DNA of 24,472 nt, taken from positions 1-24,472 of the forward strand of contig CAZEAN010000088.1 in assembly GCA_964510225.1 (NCBI GenBank). The letters run 5' to 3'. This document shows positions 8,646 to 16,499 of the stretch, one piece after another. Under the pieces are notes generated by a model that saw only the letters and a list, made by a program, of their open reading frames with translations, searched no databases and was not told where the DNA came from. The position numbers and the translations under genes were made by a program. Position 1 is the stretch's first letter; every line of letters starts with the position of its first letter. This DNA is from CAZEAN01 sp964510225. GTDB taxonomy: Bacteria > Planctomycetota > Planctomycetia > Isosphaerales > Isosphaeraceae.

Positions 8646-9815
8646 TCAGGTTTCTAAGGCCTCGCCTCGGGGATAAGACCCTAAAATCTCAAGTCGCTCA
8701 CATTTTTTTCGGATTTGATCCAGTGTTTTCTTGACCGGTTCGTCGTCAGCGTGCCCTTCAACATCGAGGAAGAAGAGGTATGACGGATCTTGATTGGGTT
8801 CGAGAGTGGGGGCTGGGAAGGATTCAATCATCGTGAGGTTGAGCTTCGATCGCTCGAAGGCACTCAATACTTTTGCCAACGCTCCCGCCTGGTTGGTGAT
8901 CCGGAGCAGGAGGGTCGTTTTGTCAGAGCCTGTCTTGGACTCAGATTGCTCGGCGATCACGGCAAACCGAGTCGTGTTATAGAGCTGATCTTCAATGTTC
9001 TCGGCGAGAATCTGAAGACCGTAAGCATCAGCCGCAATACGACTTGCGATCGCGGCGGCGTACTGCTCTCGCTGGGCAATCTCGGCAGCATGTGCGGTCG
9101 AAACGACCTCGACCGTGGCGGCCTGAGGGAGGTTCTTTCCGAGCCAGTGACGACATTGAGAGAGCGCTTGAGCCTTCGAATAGACCCGGTTGACGTCGCC
9201 CCAGGCGCAGCGACCGAGCAAGCAGTGGTGGATCCGAAGTCGCACTTCAGCCCGGATTTTCAAGGCCGAGTGCCTGGTAAACATTTCGAGCGTATCGGTA
9301 ACACGGCCGTCTGTCGAATTCTCAAGCGGGACGAGGCCGAACTGGACGTGACGTCGATTGACCTCCTCGAACACAGCAGCGATTGAACCAACCGGGACAT
9401 GCTCGACTGCGTTACCAAACTTGGAAATCGCGGCGAGGTGGCTATAGCTGTACTTCGGGCCCAGAAATGCAACGCGGAGGTTCCGCTGCAATGCCCGAGA
9501 GCCACTCATTAGCTCTCGGTAGATCAATTGCAAGGTGGTCTCAGGGAGTGGCCCCTGGCTCTGTTGAAGGACCTTGGAGATGACTTCTTCTTCACGAGCA
9601 GGCGACCAGACCTCGAGGCCTTGTTGCTCTTTGAGCTGGCCGATCTGCGTGGCGACCCCGGCTCTTAGGTTCAGAAGTTTGACCAGGTCTTTATCGATAC
9701 GGTCAATCTCGGCCCGCAGGCTCGTCAGAGTTGGTCCCCGTTTCGTATCTGCACGACCACGTCCCGGGCTCTCGGTACTCTGCGGTTTTTTTGATTCACC
9801 TGGCTTCGTCGCCAT
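8646..9815 (-). CDS. pheA: Bifunctional chorismate mutase / prephenate dehydratase
   Basis: This enzyme converts chorismate to prephenate and then to phenylpyruvate in phenylalanine synthesis. The domain order is standard: an AroQ chorismate mutase helix bundle (LRAEIDRIDKDLVKLLNLRA, about residues 30-110), a prephenate dehydratase domain (VAFLGPKYSYSHLAA, FGLVPLENSTDGRV, then NTTRFAVIAE, whose TRF is the catalytic triplet), and a C-terminal ACT domain (LRITNQAGALAKVLSAFE, LTMIESFPAP). The ACT motif reads ESFP where the enterobacterial phenylalanine-binding motif is ESRP, so feedback binding may differ. A basic, low-complexity tail of about 25 residues precedes the mutase domain. Length (389) is typical. 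ATG at 9815 is preferred. The methyltransferase gene lies downstream. Confidence 0.97.
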   Translation of the reverse strand: MATKPGESKKPQSTESPGRGRADTKRGPTLTSLRAEIDRIDKDLVKLLNLRAGVATQIGQLKEQQGLEVWSPAREEEVISKVLQQSQGPLPETTLQLIYRELMSGSRALQRNLRVAFLGPKYSYSHLAAISKFGNAVEHVPVGSIAAVFEEVNRRHVQFGLVPLENSTDGRVTDTLEMFTRHSALKIRAEVRLRIHHCLLGRCAWGDVNRVYSKAQALSQCRHWLGKNLPQAATVEVVSTAHAAEIAQREQYAAAIASRIAADAYGLQILAENIEDQLYNTTRFAVIAEQSESKTGSDKTTLLLRITNQAGALAKVLSAFERSKLNLTMIESFPAPTLEPNQDPSYLFFLDVEGHADDEPVKKTLDQIRKKCERLEILGSYPRGEALET

Positions 9816-10046
9816 CGCCTTGCCTCGAGGGAAACTCCAGCCAATTCGGCCTCGCCAGGTGAGACCATAACCTTATTGTTGATTGTGGATAGTGAGATTA
9901 CGTCCGATTGTCAAGTCATTTCAGTCGACTCCTCCTGGTTCCGCAGTGCCCCAACTTCGGCTACAATCGTTTTTGTAAGGATCGACTGATAGGCCGATCT
10001 GCGACTGCCAATTCTGCGCTCGCATCCGATTCGTTGATTTGAGCTT

Positions 10047-10070
10047 CCTGCCAATTCGACGGTCGGCAGG
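10047..10070. other. Small hairpin upstream of dnaK
   Basis: CCTGCC at 10047-10052 pairs perfectly with GGCAGG at 10065-10070 across a 12-base loop. There is no T-run. It may be in the 5' leader of dnaK or mean nothing; a 6-bp stem can occur by chance. Confidence 0.25.
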
Positions 10071-10177
10071 ACCTCTCGCTCCCTATTCAAGGATCGGAAA
10101 CGATTCTTAATTCCGTTGATTTGGCCCAGTTACAGCAAATGACCCTCATCCTCGGCGTTCCTTGGCGCACACATTGC

Positions 10178-10192
10178 TCAGATTAAATCTGA
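10178..10192. promoter_or_regulatory. Perfect 7-1-7 dyad upstream of dnaK, possible operator
   Basis: TCAGATTAAATCTGA is a perfect palindrome around a central A, 127 bases before the dnaK start. Its compact symmetry is that of a site for a dimeric repressor. It does not match CIRCE, and no regulator gene is in the window. Function is inference. Confidence 0.35.
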
Positions 10193-10318
10193 CATGACGG
10201 GCGAACAATGATTTCTCCGCGAGCAAACTCGGAGCTAACCATCACGCCTATCGACCTCACCGTACACTGCTTTAAGATTCAATGATCGACGCGTTACGTC
10301 GCAGAAGGAGAAAGCTCC

Positions 10319-12250
10319 ATGGCTGAAGGTGAAAAAATTATTGGAATTGACCTCGGAACAACCAATAGTGTTGTCGCGGTCATGGAAGGTGGCGACGTTA
10401 CTGTCATCGCCAACCAAGAAGGTGCACGGACAACCCCCTCAGTAGTCGCCTTTACGAACAAAGGTGAGACGATCGTTGGCGAACCTGCGAAGAGGCAGGC
10501 AATCACCAACCCGACCGGGACCATTTACTCGATCAAGCGGTTTATGGGCCGCCGACATGAGGAGGTTCAGGAAGAAGAAAAGATCGTCCCCTACGAAGTG
10601 GTCGGTCAATCCTCTGACTACGTAAAGGTGAAGGCGGGCGGTAAAGAGATGACCCCGCCGGAAGTCTCTGCCTTGATTCTTCGGAAGCTTAAAGAAGCGG
10701 CTGAGAGCTACTTGGGGCATAAGGTCCGGAAAGCCGTCATTACGGTCCCGGCCTACTTTAACGATAGTCAACGACAAGCAACCAAAGACGCCGGGCAGAT
10801 CGCCGGACTCGAAGTCTCGCGGATCATCAATGAGCCCACAGCGGCTGCACTCGCCTACGGCTTGAACCGGAAGAAGGACGAGAAGATCGCCGTCTTTGAC
10901 CTCGGAGGCGGTACCTTCGACATCTCAATCCTCGATGTAGGCGACGACGTTTTCCAGGTCCTTTCAACAAATGGTGATACTCATCTTGGTGGGGATGACT
11001 GGGATGAAGCACTGATCAACCACATCGCGGACCAGTTCAAGAAAGAGCAGGGGATCGACCTCCGGAAGGATCAGATGGCCCTGCAGCGGCTCAAGGAAGC
11101 TGCGGAGAAGGCGAAGAAAGATCTCTCCTTCCAGGCTCAAGCAGAGATCAACTTACCTTTCATCACCGCCGATCAATCGGGGCCGAAGCACTTGCTGATG
11201 AACATCAGCCGGTCTGAGTTTGAACGACTCACCGACTCGCTCTTCGAACGTTGTCGCGAGCCGGTCCTCAAAGCATTACGTGACGCCAAGCTCCAGGCTT
11301 CGGAAATCGACGAAGTTGTTCTCGTGGGTGGCTCGACACGGATTCCCCGGATCCAAGAGATTGTCAACGATATCTTCGGCAAGGAACCTCACAAGGGGGT
11401 CAATCCTGACGAAGTTGTCGCCATCGGTGCCGCAGTCCAGGGTGAAGTGATTGCCAACCCAAGCTCTCAGAACATCCTCCTCGTCGACGTGACGCCGCTC
11501 TCGCTCGGTCTCGAGACCAAGGGTGGTGTTTTTACGAAGTTGATTGAGCGGAACACCACAATCCCAACCGAGAAGAAAGAGACGTTCACCACGGCGGATG
11601 ACAACCAGACGGCGGTGACTATCAAGGTGTTCCAAGGCGAGCGTCCGATCGCCGTGGACAACCGACTCCTGAGCGAGTTCAACCTCGAAGGGATTCCACC
11701 AGCGCCGATGGGAATCCCGAAGATTGAGGTGACGTTCAACATCGATGCGAACGGCATCCTTAACGTCTCCGCTCGTGATGAGGGGACGGGCAAGGAACAG
11801 AAAATCACGATTCAATCGTCGGGCGGCCTCACTCAAGAGGAAATCGAGAATATGCGTCGCGATGCCGAGAGCCACGCGACCGAAGACAAAGAACGCCGCG
11901 AGCTTGCAGAAGCTCGAAACGACGCCGATCAACGCGTCTACCAGATGGAAAAGGTCATCGCCGAAAACAAAGAGAAGCTCTCCGAGGCTGACGTTTCCGC
12001 CGTCGAGGCCGCGATTGCTCAAGTGAATCAGGCGAAAGCTGGCGAGGACGTTGCAGCGATTCGGACCGCGATCGACTCCCTGGTCCAAGCGAGCCGAGCA
12101 ATGTCGGAGCACCTCTATGCGACCGGTTCAAACGGCGCAGAGACCAGCACGACGGAGGCTGCTAGCGGCGAGAATGGTGCACAGGGCCAACCCCAAGACT
12201 CAACTGCCGCCGATGATGTCATCGATGTTGAGTTCGAAGAAAAAAAGTAA
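10319..12250 (+). CDS. dnaK: Chaperone DnaK (Hsp70)
   Basis: This is the ATP-dependent cytoplasmic Hsp70 chaperone, 643 residues, full length. Hsp70 signatures are all present: GIDLGTTNSVVAVMEGG (about 9-25), VPAYFNDSQRQATKDAG, NEPTAAALAYG, IAVFDLGGGTFDISIL and VVLVGGSTRIPRIQEIV. The interdomain linker VLLVDVTPLSLGLET-type sequence (here ILLVDVTPLSLGLET) leads to the substrate-binding domain. The C-terminal tail is Ser/Thr/Gln-rich and ends in the DnaK-type VIDVEFEEKK, the equivalent of DVVDAEF. AAGGAG at 10305-10310 is 8 bases before the ATG. grpE and dnaJ are not neighbours; two small unknown genes and clpB follow in the same direction. Expression is presumably stress-linked, but no known heat-shock element was recognised. 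Confidence 0.99.
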   Translation: MAEGEKIIGIDLGTTNSVVAVMEGGDVTVIANQEGARTTPSVVAFTNKGETIVGEPAKRQAITNPTGTIYSIKRFMGRRHEEVQEEEKIVPYEVVGQSSDYVKVKAGGKEMTPPEVSALILRKLKEAAESYLGHKVRKAVITVPAYFNDSQRQATKDAGQIAGLEVSRIINEPTAAALAYGLNRKKDEKIAVFDLGGGTFDISILDVGDDVFQVLSTNGDTHLGGDDWDEALINHIADQFKKEQGIDLRKDQMALQRLKEAAEKAKKDLSFQAQAEINLPFITADQSGPKHLLMNISRSEFERLTDSLFERCREPVLKALRDAKLQASEIDEVVLVGGSTRIPRIQEIVNDIFGKEPHKGVNPDEVVAIGAAVQGEVIANPSSQNILLVDVTPLSLGLETKGGVFTKLIERNTTIPTEKKETFTTADDNQTAVTIKVFQGERPIAVDNRLLSEFNLEGIPPAPMGIPKIEVTFNIDANGILNVSARDEGTGKEQKITIQSSGGLTQEEIENMRRDAESHATEDKERRELAEARNDADQRVYQMEKVIAENKEKLSEADVSAVEAAIAQVNQAKAGEDVAAIRTAIDSLVQASRAMSEHLYATGSNGAETSTTEAASGENGAQGQPQDSTAADDVIDVEFEEKK

Positions 12251-12364
12251 ACTGAGCTAATGCAGGTCTCACGTCGGACCATTCCCTGACTGCTGCCCCG
12301 TGGCAGATGAGGAAGCGGTTTTTGGCCTGACCTGCTCTCAATCACCAGTTGATCTTATTCAGGA

Positions 12365-12397
12365 CCGAGCCGTTTCTTCCCTACGATTTCGGCTCGG
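12365..12397 (+). terminator. Hairpin between dnaK and the first small gene
   Basis: CCGAGCCG (12365-12372) pairs perfectly with CGGCTCGG (12390-12397) across a 17-base loop, ending 35 bases before the next start. No T-run follows, so it is either a weak or factor-dependent terminator for dnaK or a leader structure for the small gene. Confidence 0.35.
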
Positions 12398-12432
12398 GAT
12401 CAACAAGTCGTAGCCGTGGCAGGAATCCACTG

Positions 12433-12843
12433 ATGAATTTTGATGACGCCCGAGAGGTCTATCCGCTCCTTGCCCGAATCGCCAAGGAGCTCTCAGAGTC
12501 AATCAAGAACGGACAGACCGGCGTCTGGATGACCTACGACGAGCTCTGCCGCCGTTGTGAGTCTGAGCTTCAACTCAAAGAATCACCTCGGACCATCGTC
12601 GCCCGTCGCCTCAAACCGCTCCAGGCGGCTTGTCTTGAACACGGAAAGCCTGACCTCTCGGCGATTGTCATTCAAAAGCCCAGAGAGCGTGGGGATACCG
12701 GCGATCTTCTTCGGCCATCAAACGCCTGGTGGGATCCCTACGTCGAAAAAGGAGAATCTGAGGCGGGGAGCGTCTCCTTTTGGTTTGGCCGCTACCGCGA
12801 AGCGAGAGATTACGAAGACTGGCCTGAAGCCCCGTTCTTCTGA
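12433..12843 (+). CDS. Small protein of unknown function, MTYDEL family (first paralogue)
   Basis: A 136-residue soluble protein without signal peptide or membrane segment. An N-terminal helix (YPLLARIAKELSESI) leads to WMTYDELCRRCESEL, then a predicted helix (RTIVARRLKPLQAACLEHG) and a strand-like KPDLSAIVIQKP. The C-terminus contains AWWDPYVEKGE and the ending DYEDWPEAPFF. The pattern 'TY-x-EL ... helix ending in L-x2-x-C ... LP/PDL-[ST/P]A-[IL]-V-[IV]' is shared with the protein at 13070-13447. It recalls a widespread group of small bacterial proteins with an MTYxELA start and a LTALVV-type strand, whose function I do not know. AGGAA lies 7 bases before the ATG. It lies between dnaK and clpB; no function is claimed. 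Confidence 0.75.
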   Translation: MNFDDAREVYPLLARIAKELSESIKNGQTGVWMTYDELCRRCESELQLKESPRTIVARRLKPLQAACLEHGKPDLSAIVIQKPRERGDTGDLLRPSNAWWDPYVEKGESEAGSVSFWFGRYREARDYEDWPEAPFF

Positions 12844-12879
12844 ACGATCAGTTGCCTAAGGTGGTTTTCAGCCTACTGC

Positions 12880-12943
12880 TTGATCTGATGGATCAAAGAC
12901 GAGACACCGTTGCGCGCCCATGATCTGCCCTTGTCGGAAGGGC
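12880..12943. other. Two short hairpins after the first small gene
   Basis: TTGATC/GATCAA (12880-12885 and 12891-12896, loop of 5) and GCCCTT/AAGGGC (12927-12932 and 12938-12943, loop of 5) are perfect 6-bp stems in the 226-base spacer. Neither is followed by a T-run. They may be weak termination or mRNA-processing structures. Confidence 0.25.
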
Positions 12944-12980
12944 GGGTTGGCTTCTCATGGAGCTGGGAATCGCTCTCTAA

Positions 12981-13012
12981 GTTGCAGTTCAGAGAGTCGT
13001 TGCAGTTCAGAG
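12981..13012 (+). repeat. Tandem 14-base direct repeat, 18-base period
   Basis: GTTGCAGTTCAGAG occurs at 12981-12994 and again, without mismatch, at 12999-13012, separated by AGTC. It ends 57 bases before the second small gene and about 460 bases before clpB. The spacing could suit tandem binding of a regulator, or it could be a simple local duplication. Confidence 0.7.
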
Positions 13013-13069
13013 TGCAAAAGTCTCGATCAACAAGAAGAATCAGCCAGACCAGTTGGTAAGCTGGGGTCG

Positions 13070-13447
13070 ATGACAATCCTCGACAGACTTATACGACAAG
13101 CCTGGCCCATCCTCCGAGAGGCGATTCGGATGGGCCGGACCGTAACATACACGGAGCTCGCTGGTCGTGGCGGTCCACCCTTGAACCGCCGGAATTTGCA
13201 TCGGCAGCTTTTGATCCCACTGGGCGAACGCTGTAGAGCTGCGGGTTTACCGGATCTCCCAGCGCTCGTCGTTCGGAAGGACTCGGGCAAGCCGGGAATC
13301 GGCTGGCATGTTCCCCATCCGTCAGTAGATCCGGACCGTGCCTGGGCGGAAGCCCTTGAGTATTGCCTTCAGTTCAACTGGCCACGCGAAGTCCCCGTTG
13401 CGTTGCTGGACGACGCCAGCAACGACCAAAAATCGAAGCTAACCTAA
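13070..13447 (+). CDS. Small protein of unknown function, MTYDEL family (second paralogue)
   Basis: A 125-residue soluble protein related to the one at 12433-12843. It shows the same order of elements: helix (AWPILREAIRMG), TVTYTELAGRGG, helix with a Cys (LLIPLGERCRAAG), strand LPDLPALVVRKDSGKPG, then HPSVDPDRAW and a Trp-Pro ending motif (FNWPREVP). KDSGKPG(I)GW is closer to the widespread family's 'NKKTGxPGxGF' wording than the first copy is. The start at 13070 is where similarity begins; the ribosome binding site there (GGGG) is weak. An in-frame extension back to 12920 is Ser/Cys/Arg-rich, spans the direct repeats and is unlike the paralogue, so it was not used. It ends 28 bases before clpB and is very likely co-transcribed with it. 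Confidence 0.75.
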   Translation: MTILDRLIRQAWPILREAIRMGRTVTYTELAGRGGPPLNRRNLHRQLLIPLGERCRAAGLPDLPALVVRKDSGKPGIGWHVPHPSVDPDRAWAEALEYCLQFNWPREVPVALLDDASNDQKSKLT

Positions 13448-13475
13448 CAACCACCATGAACCGGAGGATAATCTG

Positions 13476-16136
13476 ATGTCAATACGATTTGATAAGCTCA
13501 CGATCAAGAGTCAGGAAGCAGTCCAACAGGCTCAAGAACTCGCGAAGGAGCGTTCGCACCAACGGCTGATGCCGTTACACCTACTTGCTGCGCTGCTTGA
13601 CCCTGATCAAGTGGTGATCCGATCAATCTTGGAGCAACTTGGCGCCGATTCTGCACAGCTCTTAAGGGCGGTCGAGACGGGTTTGGATACCCTGCCGAAA
13701 GTCACGGGTGCCGATCTGACGATGAGCAGTGAACTCGGTCAGGTCTTCAATGATGCTCAGGCCGAAGCCGATCGAATGAAGGACCAGTATGTCTCGGTCG
13801 AGCACTTGCTGGTCGGGCTCTGCCGGGTTAAGGGGCGTGCCCAGGAGTTACTCAACGCTGTCGGGGTCACAGATCAAGAAATTCTCAAGTCGCTACAACG
13901 AGTCCGCGGTAATCAATCGGTTAATGACCAGAACCCTGAAGACAAGTATCAGGCGCTCGAGCGCTACGGTCGCGATTTAGTCGAGCTTGCGCGTCAGGGG
14001 AAGATCGACCCGGTGATTGGTCGTGACTCCGAAATCCGTCGGGTCACTCAAGTCCTCAGCCGGAGGACCAAGAACAACCCAGTCCTGATTGGCGAACCAG
14101 GAGTCGGTAAGACGGCGATCGCCGAAGGACTCGCGCAGCGGATCGTCTCCGGCGACGTTCCCGAATCGCTCCGTGACCGGAAGTTGATCGCACTCGACAT
14201 GGGTGCCTTGGTCGCTGGTTCGAAATTCCGGGGGGAATTCGAGGACCGCCTCAAAGCTGTCCTCAAGGAAGTAACGGAGTCGGATGGGCGAGTTGTTTTG
14301 TTCATCGACGAGCTTCACCTCGTGGTCGGTGCTGGAAAGGCGGAAGGTGCCGTCGACGCCGCCAATCTTCTCAAACCAGCACTTGCACGGGGACAGCTCC
14401 GTTGTATCGGCGCTACGACGCTCGATGAATATCGGCAGCACATCGAGAAGGACCCGGCACTCGAACGACGTTTTCAGCCGGTCTTCGTAGGCGAGCCGTC
14501 GGTCGAGGATACGATCTCGATCCTCCGAGGCCTCAAAGAACGCTATGAAGTTCATCATAAAGTCAAAATTAAGGATTCTGCACTCGTTGCAGCCGCAAAA
14601 CTTGCGGATCGCTACATCACCGATCGATTCTTACCCGATAAAGCAATCGATTTAGTCGATGAGGCGTCGAGTCGTCTCTCGATGGAACAACAATCGGTCC
14701 CGACCGAAATCGATGAACTCCAGCGCAAACTCCTCCAGCTTCAACTTGCCGAGAGGATGCTTCAAGGAGAGCAAGAAGAACACGCTCAAGAGCGTTTGTT
14801 CGAAGTCCAGTCGGAAATCTCCGAGATCGAACGGAACCTCCAGGACCTTCGTCGTCAGTGGGAGCTGGAAAAGTCAGGACTTGGTGATATCCAGCAGATG
14901 CGGGAGCGGTTGGAGCAGATCAAGACCGAGTTTGGTCGGGCGTACGATGAACTCCGAAAGCTTCAGGCGACTGGTTCGCCACCGACAGAATCGCATTATC
15001 AGGCGCTCGCAGATCTCGATTCTGAACGCAAGGGTCTCGAAAAGCAGATCGCCCAAGTGGAGAAGTCAGAAGCAGAGGCACAGCCAAATCAGGAGGAAAA
15101 ACGACTCTTGAAGGAGGATGTGGACGCTGAGGAGATCGCTGAGGTCGTCAGCCAGTGGACCGGGATTCCTGTGAGCCGGATGATGGCAACCGAGCGAGAG
15201 AAACTCCTGAACCTGGAGGACCATATTCATCATCGGTTGGTCAACCAGGAGCAGGCGGTCAAGGCGGTTGCCGAAGCGGTCAGGCGTGCCCGTGCCGGGC
15301 TTCAAGATCCTAACCGACCCATTGGTTCGTTCCTCTTCCTCGGACCAACGGGAGTTGGAAAGACGGAGCTGGCGAAGGCCCTCGCCGAGTTCCTCTTCGA
15401 CAGCGAGCAAGCGATGGTCCGGATCGATATGTCCGAGTATGGCGAGCGTCATAATGTTGCTCGCTTGATCGGTGCTCCTCCGGGCTATGTCGGTTATGAG
15501 GAAGGGGGGAGGCTCACTGAAGCCGTCCGACGTCGGCCGTACTCCGTAATCCTGCTCGATGAGATCGAGAAAGCACATCGAGACGTCTTTAATGTTTTGC
15601 TTCAAGTCCTCGACGATGGTCGCCTCACCGATGGGCAAGGACGGACGGTCGACTTCCGGAATACGGTCATTATTATGACGTCGAACCTTGGCTCCCAAGC
15701 CATTGCTGACCTCGCTGGAACCGATCGGGAGGAGGCGATGAGAGCAGCCGTCACCGAGGTTCTGAAGCAGGAATTCCTCCCCGAGTTTCTCAATCGGATC
15801 GACGAGACGATCATCTTCCAGCCTCTCGGAATGACCGAGCTTACCAGCATCGTCACCATCCAGCTCAAGGGCCTCGAAAAGCTCGTAGCCGAGGCCGGTC
15901 TAACACTCCAAGTATCTTCCAAGGCAAAGTGGCAGCTTGGTGAGGAAGGGTTCGATCCAACCTTTGGTGCCCGACCCTTGAAGCGAGTCATCCAGCGGCG
16001 GCTCGCTAACCCAATCGCCACCGGATTACTGGACGGTACCATCCCCAAAGGGTCGACCGTAGCGATCGACTGGGATGAGGCGGACGCATCGTTCACCTTC
16101 CAACCCGTTGAATCCGACCAAGGCGCTACTGTCTGA
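13476..16136 (+). CDS. clpB: ATP-dependent disaggregase ClpB
   Basis: This is the Hsp100 hexameric AAA+ machine that, with DnaK, rescues aggregated proteins in the cytoplasm. It has 886 residues, slightly above the usual 860. Domains in order: Clp N-domain repeats (about 1-145); AAA-1 with GEPGVGKTAIAEGLAQRI (Walker A near 206) and VVLFIDELHLVVGAGKAEGAVDAANLLKP; a long coiled-coil middle domain (about 410-540, rich in E/Q/R/L) that marks ClpB rather than ClpA or ClpC; AAA-2 with FLGPTGVGKTELAKALAEFL (Walker A near 622) and SVILLDEIEKAH; then the C-terminal D2 small domain with FGARPLKRVIQRRL. GGAGG at 13463-13467 is 8 bases before the ATG. Position in line with dnaK fits joint stress expression. 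Confidence 0.99.
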   Translation: MSIRFDKLTIKSQEAVQQAQELAKERSHQRLMPLHLLAALLDPDQVVIRSILEQLGADSAQLLRAVETGLDTLPKVTGADLTMSSELGQVFNDAQAEADRMKDQYVSVEHLLVGLCRVKGRAQELLNAVGVTDQEILKSLQRVRGNQSVNDQNPEDKYQALERYGRDLVELARQGKIDPVIGRDSEIRRVTQVLSRRTKNNPVLIGEPGVGKTAIAEGLAQRIVSGDVPESLRDRKLIALDMGALVAGSKFRGEFEDRLKAVLKEVTESDGRVVLFIDELHLVVGAGKAEGAVDAANLLKPALARGQLRCIGATTLDEYRQHIEKDPALERRFQPVFVGEPSVEDTISILRGLKERYEVHHKVKIKDSALVAAAKLADRYITDRFLPDKAIDLVDEASSRLSMEQQSVPTEIDELQRKLLQLQLAERMLQGEQEEHAQERLFEVQSEISEIERNLQDLRRQWELEKSGLGDIQQMRERLEQIKTEFGRAYDELRKLQATGSPPTESHYQALADLDSERKGLEKQIAQVEKSEAEAQPNQEEKRLLKEDVDAEEIAEVVSQWTGIPVSRMMATEREKLLNLEDHIHHRLVNQEQAVKAVAEAVRRARAGLQDPNRPIGSFLFLGPTGVGKTELAKALAEFLFDSEQAMVRIDMSEYGERHNVARLIGAPPGYVGYEEGGRLTEAVRRRPYSVILLDEIEKAHRDVFNVLLQVLDDGRLTDGQGRTVDFRNTVIIMTSNLGSQAIADLAGTDREEAMRAAVTEVLKQEFLPEFLNRIDETIIFQPLGMTELTSIVTIQLKGLEKLVAEAGLTLQVSSKAKWQLGEEGFDPTFGARPLKRVIQRRLANPIATGLLDGTIPKGSTVAIDWDEADASFTFQPVESDQGATV

Positions 16137-16145
16137 TTCCGGTTA

Positions 16146-16169
16146 CAGCGATTCACCTTTGGGTCGCTG
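16146..16169 (+). terminator. Possible terminator-like hairpin after clpB
   Basis: CAGCGA (16146-16151) pairs with TCGCTG (16164-16169) over a 12-base loop, starting 10 bases after the clpB stop. There is no T-run, so this is weak support. Confidence 0.25.
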
Positions 16170-16213
16170 AGTGGGTATGATCGAGGTCAGGGAATCTCTT
16201 TAGGATTTATTCC

Positions 16214-16497
16214 ATGAGACCCTATCCCTCCGATCTCCGACAACGCGTCATCGACGCAATCGATCACCGCGAAGGAACGCAAACTCAAATCGCTTTCGCG
16301 TCAATGTCTCCTTCATTGCCCGGCTGATGGAGAAACGACGCGAAAGCGACTCCATCACACCGGGACCTCACGGCGGTGACCATTCGCCCGCGCTCGATGA
16401 CCAAGCCCGATAACCCTTGATCTCTGCTGTCGAGCAGCCCCCCGATGCCACCTTGGACGAATCGGCCAAACCGGTCGGTGTCTGCTGCCTCTCCGAC
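16214..16497 (+). pseudogene. IS630-family transposase remnant (N-terminal DNA-binding part)
   Basis: The reading MRPYPSDLRQRVIDAIDHREGTQTQIA from 16214 is the N-terminal helix-turn-helix of IS630-type transposases. Homology then continues in another frame as RVNVSFIARLMEKRRESDS and PGPHGGDHSPALDDQAR, so about 4 bases seem to be missing near 16300. An in-frame TAA at 16411 interrupts it. It resumes in the same frame as LISAVEQPPDATLDESAKPVGVCC, the second helix-turn-helix with its PDATLDEL-type motif. It ends abruptly near 16497 where kinase homology on the other strand begins. The DDE catalytic domain is absent. No terminal repeats could be identified. Confidence 0.8.
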
Positions 16498-16499
16498 TT

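Larger units (their letters stand above)
9816..10318. other. Intergenic region between pheA and dnaK (divergent promoters)
   Basis: No gene is supportable in these 503 bases. Both flanking genes point away, so the region should hold the pheA and dnaK promoters. I see no CIRCE element (TTAGCACTC-N9-GAGTGCTAA) and no convincing heat-shock promoter. A weak -10-like TAAGAT lies near 10273-10278. Two dyads, listed separately, are the clearest structure. Confidence 0.5.

Noticed and set aside
9816..10318. CIRCE element upstream of dnaK
   Set aside because: GAGCAAACTCGGAGCTAA near 10219-10237 has only scattered resemblance to half sites; the 9-N9-9 pattern is not met.
11276..12112. 278-codon minus-strand frame inside dnaK
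   Set aside because: It is antisense to a fully intact dnaK; long antisense frames are common in biased-codon genes, and the product has no domain.
12920..13069. 50-codon extension of the second small protein
   Set aside because: Composition (Ser, Cys, Arg) differs from the domain, it covers the direct repeats, and the paralogue has no equivalent.
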